Below, piece by piece: positions 30,538 to 33,569 of a DNA stretch of 33,569 nucleotides. The stretch is from assembly GCA_018268455.1 (NCBI GenBank), contig JAFDWM010000019.1, positions 1 to 33,569 on the forward strand, read 5' to 3'. The notes below the pieces were generated by a model that saw only the letters and a program-made list of their open reading frames with translations, was not told the DNA's origin and did no database searches. Origin of the DNA: Actinomycetota bacterium (lineage in GTDB: Bacteria; Actinomycetota; Actinomycetes; Actinomycetales; Microbacteriaceae). Position numbers and translations under genes: made by a program. Numbering within the stretch: the first letter of the stretch is position 1; every line of letters begins with the position of its first letter.

Positions 30538-31170
30538 ATGCGCGTTCACGTGGCCGACCACCCCCTCATCACCCACAAGCTGTCCGTGCTGCGGGACGAG
30601 CGCACGCCGTCGCCGGTGTTCCGCCAGCTCACCGAGGAGCTCGTCACACTGCTGGCCTACGAGGCGACGCGCAACGTGCGCGTCAGCCCCGTCGAGATCA
30701 CCACCCCCGTCACCACGACCATGGGCGTGAAGATCTCCGAGCCGCGCCCGATCGTCGTCCCGATCCTGCGCGCCGGTCTCGGCATGCTCGAGGGGCTGGT
30801 CAAGTTGCTGCCGACCGCCGAGGTGGGCTTCCTCGGAATGGTGCGCGACGAGGTGACCTTCGAACCGACGACCTACGCCGAGCGGCTGCCGGACGACCTC
30901 AGCGGACGCCAGTGCTTCGCGATCGACCCGATGCTCGCGACCGGCGGGTCGCTCGCCGCCGCGATCCAGTTCCTCTTCGACCGCGGTGCCGACGACGTGA
31001 CCGCGATCTGCCTGCTCGGCACGCCCGAGGGCGTCGCGGCGATCGAGAAGCTCGTGGGCGACCGCAACGTCACCCTCGTGCTCGGCGCCCTCGACGAGCG
31101 CCTGAACGAGAAGGGCTACATCGTGCCCGGTCTCGGCGACGCCGGCGACCGCCTTTACGGCACGGTCTGA
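30538..31170 (+). CDS. upp: Uracil phosphoribosyltransferase
   Basis: This salvage enzyme makes UMP from uracil and PRPP. The 210-residue protein has the family hallmarks: [24 protein letters not shown] at 8-31, [13 protein letters not shown], the PRPP loop [18 protein letters not shown] (about 125-142), and the uracil-binding C-terminus [21 protein letters not shown]. It is cytosolic. The gene appears to be leaderless and is followed by the repeat-rich intergenic region 31171-31400. Confidence 0.96.
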   Translation: MRVHVADHPLITHKLSVLRDERTPSPVFRQLTEELVTLLAYEATRNVRVSPVEITTPVTTTMGVKISEPRPIVVPILRAGLGMLEGLVKLLPTAEVGFLGMVRDEVTFEPTTYAERLPDDLSGRQCFAIDPMLATGGSLAAAIQFLFDRGADDVTAICLLGTPEGVAAIEKLVGDRNVTLVLGALDERLNEKGYIVPGLGDAGDRLYGTV

Positions 31171-31231
31171 CCCCGTTCCAGCCTGGCGCTGCGCGCTCGC
31201 GGCCGCGGCACGCTCGAGGACCGGCACACTC

Positions 31232-31267
31232 GCGCTGCCGTTTCCTGAAGGCGCTGCCGTTTCCTGA
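31232..31267. repeat. Tandem duplication, 19-bp period
   Basis: GCGCTGCCGTTTCCTGA occurs at 31232-31248 and 31251-31267. Its core (CGCTG then TTTCCT) equals the left arm of structured element copy A at 23396. It looks like duplicated left arms of copy B, which follows at 31298. Confidence 0.7.
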
Positions 31268-31297
31268 GACCGGATCCCCTTCGCGCGGCTCATTCCT

Positions 31298-31350
31298 GAA
31301 ACCGCTGCGGATAACTGCGCAGCGGATCCAGGTTTCGACAGCGTGACCGT
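31298..31350. repeat. Structured intergenic element, copy B (GATAACTG hairpin)
   Basis: CCGCTGCG (31302-31309) and CGCAGCGG (31318-31325) form a perfect 8-bp stem with the loop GATAACTG. GAAACC (31298-31303) and GGTTTC (31331-31336) can pair outside it. From 31302 to about 31354 it aligns without gaps to copy A. Stem positions that differ keep pairing: A has CTGCA/TGCGG, B has CTGCG/CGCAG. The element lies in the convergent upp-helicase gap, as copy A does between its genes. Confidence 0.6.
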
Positions 31351-31400
31351 GCAGGCGCACACCCGCCCGCACGCCCGCGGGCCGGCTCACCGACGCGCAG

Positions 31401-33569
31401 TCACTGATCCCGGTCGGCGCCGACGAGGTGCGCGAACGCACTGAGGCGCGCCACGCCCTCGGGCGTCCACGGCAGATCGTCGAGCAGGGCCGGCGAGTGG
31501 ATGAGGAACGCGGCGACCTTGGCCCGCGAGACCGCGACGTTGAGCCGGTTCTGCAACAGCAGGAACTCCGGTCCGCGCGGGGCGTCGCGCCCACTCGAGG
31601 CCGCGAGCGAGGTGATCGAGACGACCGCCTCCCTGCCCTGGAAGTTGTCGACCGTGCCGACCGCGACGGCGCCGAGCCCGGCCGCGGCGAGCTCGTCGTG
31701 CACGAGCTGCTTCTGCGCGTTGTACGGTGCGACGACGATGATGTCCGCCTCCGTCAGCGGCCGCGCCTGCTCCCCCGCCATGCCGTCGACGTAGTCCCGG
31801 CCGATGAGGTCCCGAACGATCCGCACGACCTCCGCCGCCTCCTCCGGCGACTGGGTGGCGTTGCCGCGATGGCGGATCGCGTGCACATGCAGCCCGGGCG
31901 CGACCCCCTCGACGCGGCGGTTCTCGGCGCCCTCCGCCGAGGCGAGCCGTCCGGCGTACGCGAGCTGCGACACGGGCGCGGCGACGGCCGGATGCATGCG
32001 CCAGGAGCGGGCGAGGAAGGATCCGTGCGCCGGATCGATGACGGCGCGGTCGTGCATGATCCAGCCCAGGGCGGAGGTGTCGACGGGCTCCGGGTGCGTG
32101 CCCTGGCTCACCTGGGGCAGCTGCTGCGGATCCCCGAGCAGCAGCAGCCGGCGCGCGCCCGCGGCGACGGCGATCGTCGACGCGAGGGAGAACTGCCCCG
32201 CCTCGTCGATCACGAGCAGGTCGAGCTCGCCGCGCTGCACGCGCTTGGTGTTGCTGAAGTCCCAGGCTGTGCCGCCGACGACGCAGCCGGGCGCCGCGCT
32301 GCCGCGGCCGTGCTCGGCGAGGTACGCGGCCAGGCCGTCCTTGCGGATCACGGTGTAGCCGGGAGCCGGCGCCTGCGGATCCTTCGGCGCCTTCGCCACC
32401 TGCGCGGAGGGCACACCGGCCTCGACGACGCGCTCGAGCAGGTTCTCCACGATGGCGTGCGACTGCGCGACGACGCCGATGCGGAAACCGAACTCGGTGA
32501 CGAGGCGGGCGATCACGTGCGAGCCCGTGAATGTCTTGCCCGTGCCGGGAGGGCCCTGCACGGCGAGGTAGCTGCGATCGAGGTCGAGCACACCGCGCAC
32601 GATCGCATCGGCGGCGGCGAGGCTGTCGCCGGCCGGCGCATCCGCGTCGTCACCCGTGCCGACGCTGGGCAGCGCCTTGCCGGAGAACGTGCGCGGCACC
32701 GCGCGGCGCAGGATGTCGGTCGCCGCGTCCTGCGGGAACTCCGGGGACGCCGAGAGCAACGCGCCGGCCCACTCCTCGATCGCGCCCTGCAGCGCGTTCA
32801 CGCGCGGCGGCGAGGCGGGCGTCAGCGCGAGCGGCAGCTCGTCCCAGGTATCGCCGCCGACCGAGCGCTCCCGGATCCGGTAGCCGTCCTCGAGCACTTC
32901 GACGACGCTCACCTCGTGCGGAACGTGGATGACGCGCGCCGGGAACTCACCGAAGAACGGCGGCGGTGCGGTGTACAGCGCGTACGGAGAGCCGCCGGGG
33001 CCGAGCGTCGAGCCCGGAGCGACCTCGCCACGCAGGTCGACGAGACGGGTCACGGCGCGCGCCCCCTCCTCGACACCCCAGTCCTCGACGACGACGGAGA
33101 GGTCGGGGTCGACGCGCAGCACGTCACGGGTGGATTCCCACAGCGACACCGGCTCGCGCAGGCGCTGGTAGTGCGAGATCCAGAAGCTCTTCGCCTCGCG
33201 CGGGAAGTAGTCGATGGCCGCGGCAGCCACGCGGTAGGTCTGCGCGACCGGATCAGGCTCGTGCGCACCACCCGGTGCACGGCGCTCCCCGGACGACTCC
33301 TCGTCCCGGCGAGCATCCGCCTCCGCCTGCGCGCGCCGGCCCTCGGCCTGCAGCAGCAGCGACAGCGGCGCCTCCTCGTAGGCGCGGGTCTCGGGCTCGT
33401 CGGGCGGAGCCGGGAGCACGCCCGTGGACCGGGCGAGGCCGACGAGCCAGTTGCGCAGCCGCCGCGTCGACACGCAGTCGTACCGGTTGTAGTCGGCGAG
33501 GTCGGCGAGGATCTGCTCCGCCTCGGCGGTACGGCCGGAGTCGGCGAGCCCGCGCGCCTGCACGTACTG
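31401..33569 (-). CDS. RecB-type nuclease / UPF1-like SF1 helicase, C-terminal part (cut by the window edge)
   Basis: At least 722 residues; the reading frame stays open through the right edge, so the N-terminus is missing. The first visible part (LADLADYNRYDCVSTRRLRNWLVGLA) is the end of an RNase H-like/RecB-type nuclease domain of the TM0106 family. The rest is a superfamily 1B helicase. Walker A is QGPPGTGKTFTGSHV, Walker B LLVIDEAGQFSLAS, motif III LLLGDPQQLPQV, motif V TVDNFQGREAVVSITS and motif VI LNVAVSRAK. Together these resemble Dna2/UPF1-type nuclease-helicases with a role in DNA repair or nucleic acid processing. No defence genes lie next to it in the window, so a defence role is not supported. 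The GTG at 33563 is not taken as the start. Confidence 0.88.
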   Translation of the reverse strand, partial: QYVQARGLADSGRTAEAEQILADLADYNRYDCVSTRRLRNWLVGLARSTGVLPAPPDEPETRAYEEAPLSLLLQAEGRRAQAEADARRDEESSGERRAPGGAHEPDPVAQTYRVAAAAIDYFPREAKSFWISHYQRLREPVSLWESTRDVLRVDPDLSVVVEDWGVEEGARAVTRLVDLRGEVAPGSTLGPGGSPYALYTAPPPFFGEFPARVIHVPHEVSVVEVLEDGYRIRERSVGGDTWDELPLALTPASPPRVNALQGAIEEWAGALLSASPEFPQDAATDILRRAVPRTFSGKALPSVGTGDDADAPAGDSLAAADAIVRGVLDLDRSYLAVQGPPGTGKTFTGSHVIARLVTEFGFRIGVVAQSHAIVENLLERVVEAGVPSAQVAKAPKDPQAPAPGYTVIRKDGLAAYLAEHGRGSAAPGCVVGGTAWDFSNTKRVQRGELDLLVIDEAGQFSLASTIAVAAGARRLLLLGDPQQLPQVSQGTHPEPVDTSALGWIMHDRAVIDPAHGSFLARSWRMHPAVAAPVSQLAYAGRLASAEGAENRRVEGVAPGLHVHAIRHRGNATQSPEEAAEVVRIVRDLIGRDYVDGMAGEQARPLTEADIIVVAPYNAQKQLVHDELAAAGLGAVAVGTVDNFQGREAVVSITSLAASSGRDAPRGPEFLLLQNRLNVAVSRAKVAAFLIHSPALLDDLPWTPEGVARLSAFAHLVGADRDQ

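Noticed and set aside
31401-33569. Phage-defence system at the right edge
   Set aside because: The nuclease-helicase could suggest it, but the visible neighbours (upp, tadA) are housekeeping and the family is widespread outside defence islands.
1-33569. tRNA, rRNA, insertion sequences, prophage genes
   Set aside because: I saw no transposase or integrase sequences, no terminal inverted repeats with target duplications, and no tRNA- or rRNA-like stretches.

Overview
The window is a stretch of ordinary high-GC actinobacterial chromosome, most like a Microbacteriaceae (Microbacterium-type) genome. Reasons: GC is near 70 %, coding is dense with 4-base ATGA/GTGA overlaps, many genes have a TANNNT -10 box exactly 6 nt before the start codon (leaderless transcription), the 32-residue actinobacterial ribosomal protein bS22 sits next to its usual small HTH neighbour, and the protein families are typical of the phylum. 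I place 37 protein genes, one of them cut by the right edge. I see no rRNA, tRNA, CRISPR array, insertion sequence or prophage, and no gene-free stretch above 300 bases.

Layout. 1-4312: a class I glutamine amidotransferase, a conserved hypothetical, formyltetrahydrofolate deformylase purU, an FMN nitronate monooxygenase-like protein and an EamA exporter. 4437-7446: a tightly coupled tryptophan-to-anthranilate operon, kynA - amidohydrolase - kynU. No known kynurenine formamidase is present, and a metal-dependent amidohydrolase sits exactly where that step is needed. 7453-10928: histidine phosphatase and DUF5684 membrane protein (minus strand), then aspS and a GNAT acetyltransferase (plus strand). 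10951-16253: a hypothetical gene, then a three-gene lipid-modification locus in which an aminoacyl-phosphatidylglycerol synthase (MprF/DUF2156 type) is flanked by two paralogous membrane-anchored serine hydrolases. 16362-18880: a polar amino acid ABC importer (lipoprotein, permease, ATPase) with an exceptional 19-bp terminator-like hairpin and a GlnR-like promoter box. 19029-20574: Dabb protein, glutaredoxin-like, rhodanese, bS22 and a BldC/excisionase-type HTH. 20614-23376: TetR repressor divergent from a DrrAB-type exporter, with palindromic operators between them. 23482-26076: ArsR regulator divergent from a KtrB/KtrA potassium uptake pair. 26263-33569: proC, a CDF metal transporter, a DUF1023 hydrolase, an aspartate dehydrogenase-like protein, tadA, upp and the C-terminal part of a RecB-nuclease/UPF1-like helicase.

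Three observations go beyond routine annotation. First, the kyn operon amidohydrolase has a complete binuclear metal site and is a candidate non-orthologous N-formylkynurenine formamidase. Second, two convergent intergenic regions (23396-23459 and about 31298-31350) carry related hairpins with an invariant GATAACTG loop and compensatory base changes in the stem, which suggests a dispersed structured element. Third, the hexamer GGATCC occurs about 85 times by hand count, several-fold above the roughly 11 expected from base composition, and it overrides normal codon choice; this resembles the HIP1 palindrome of cyanobacteria.
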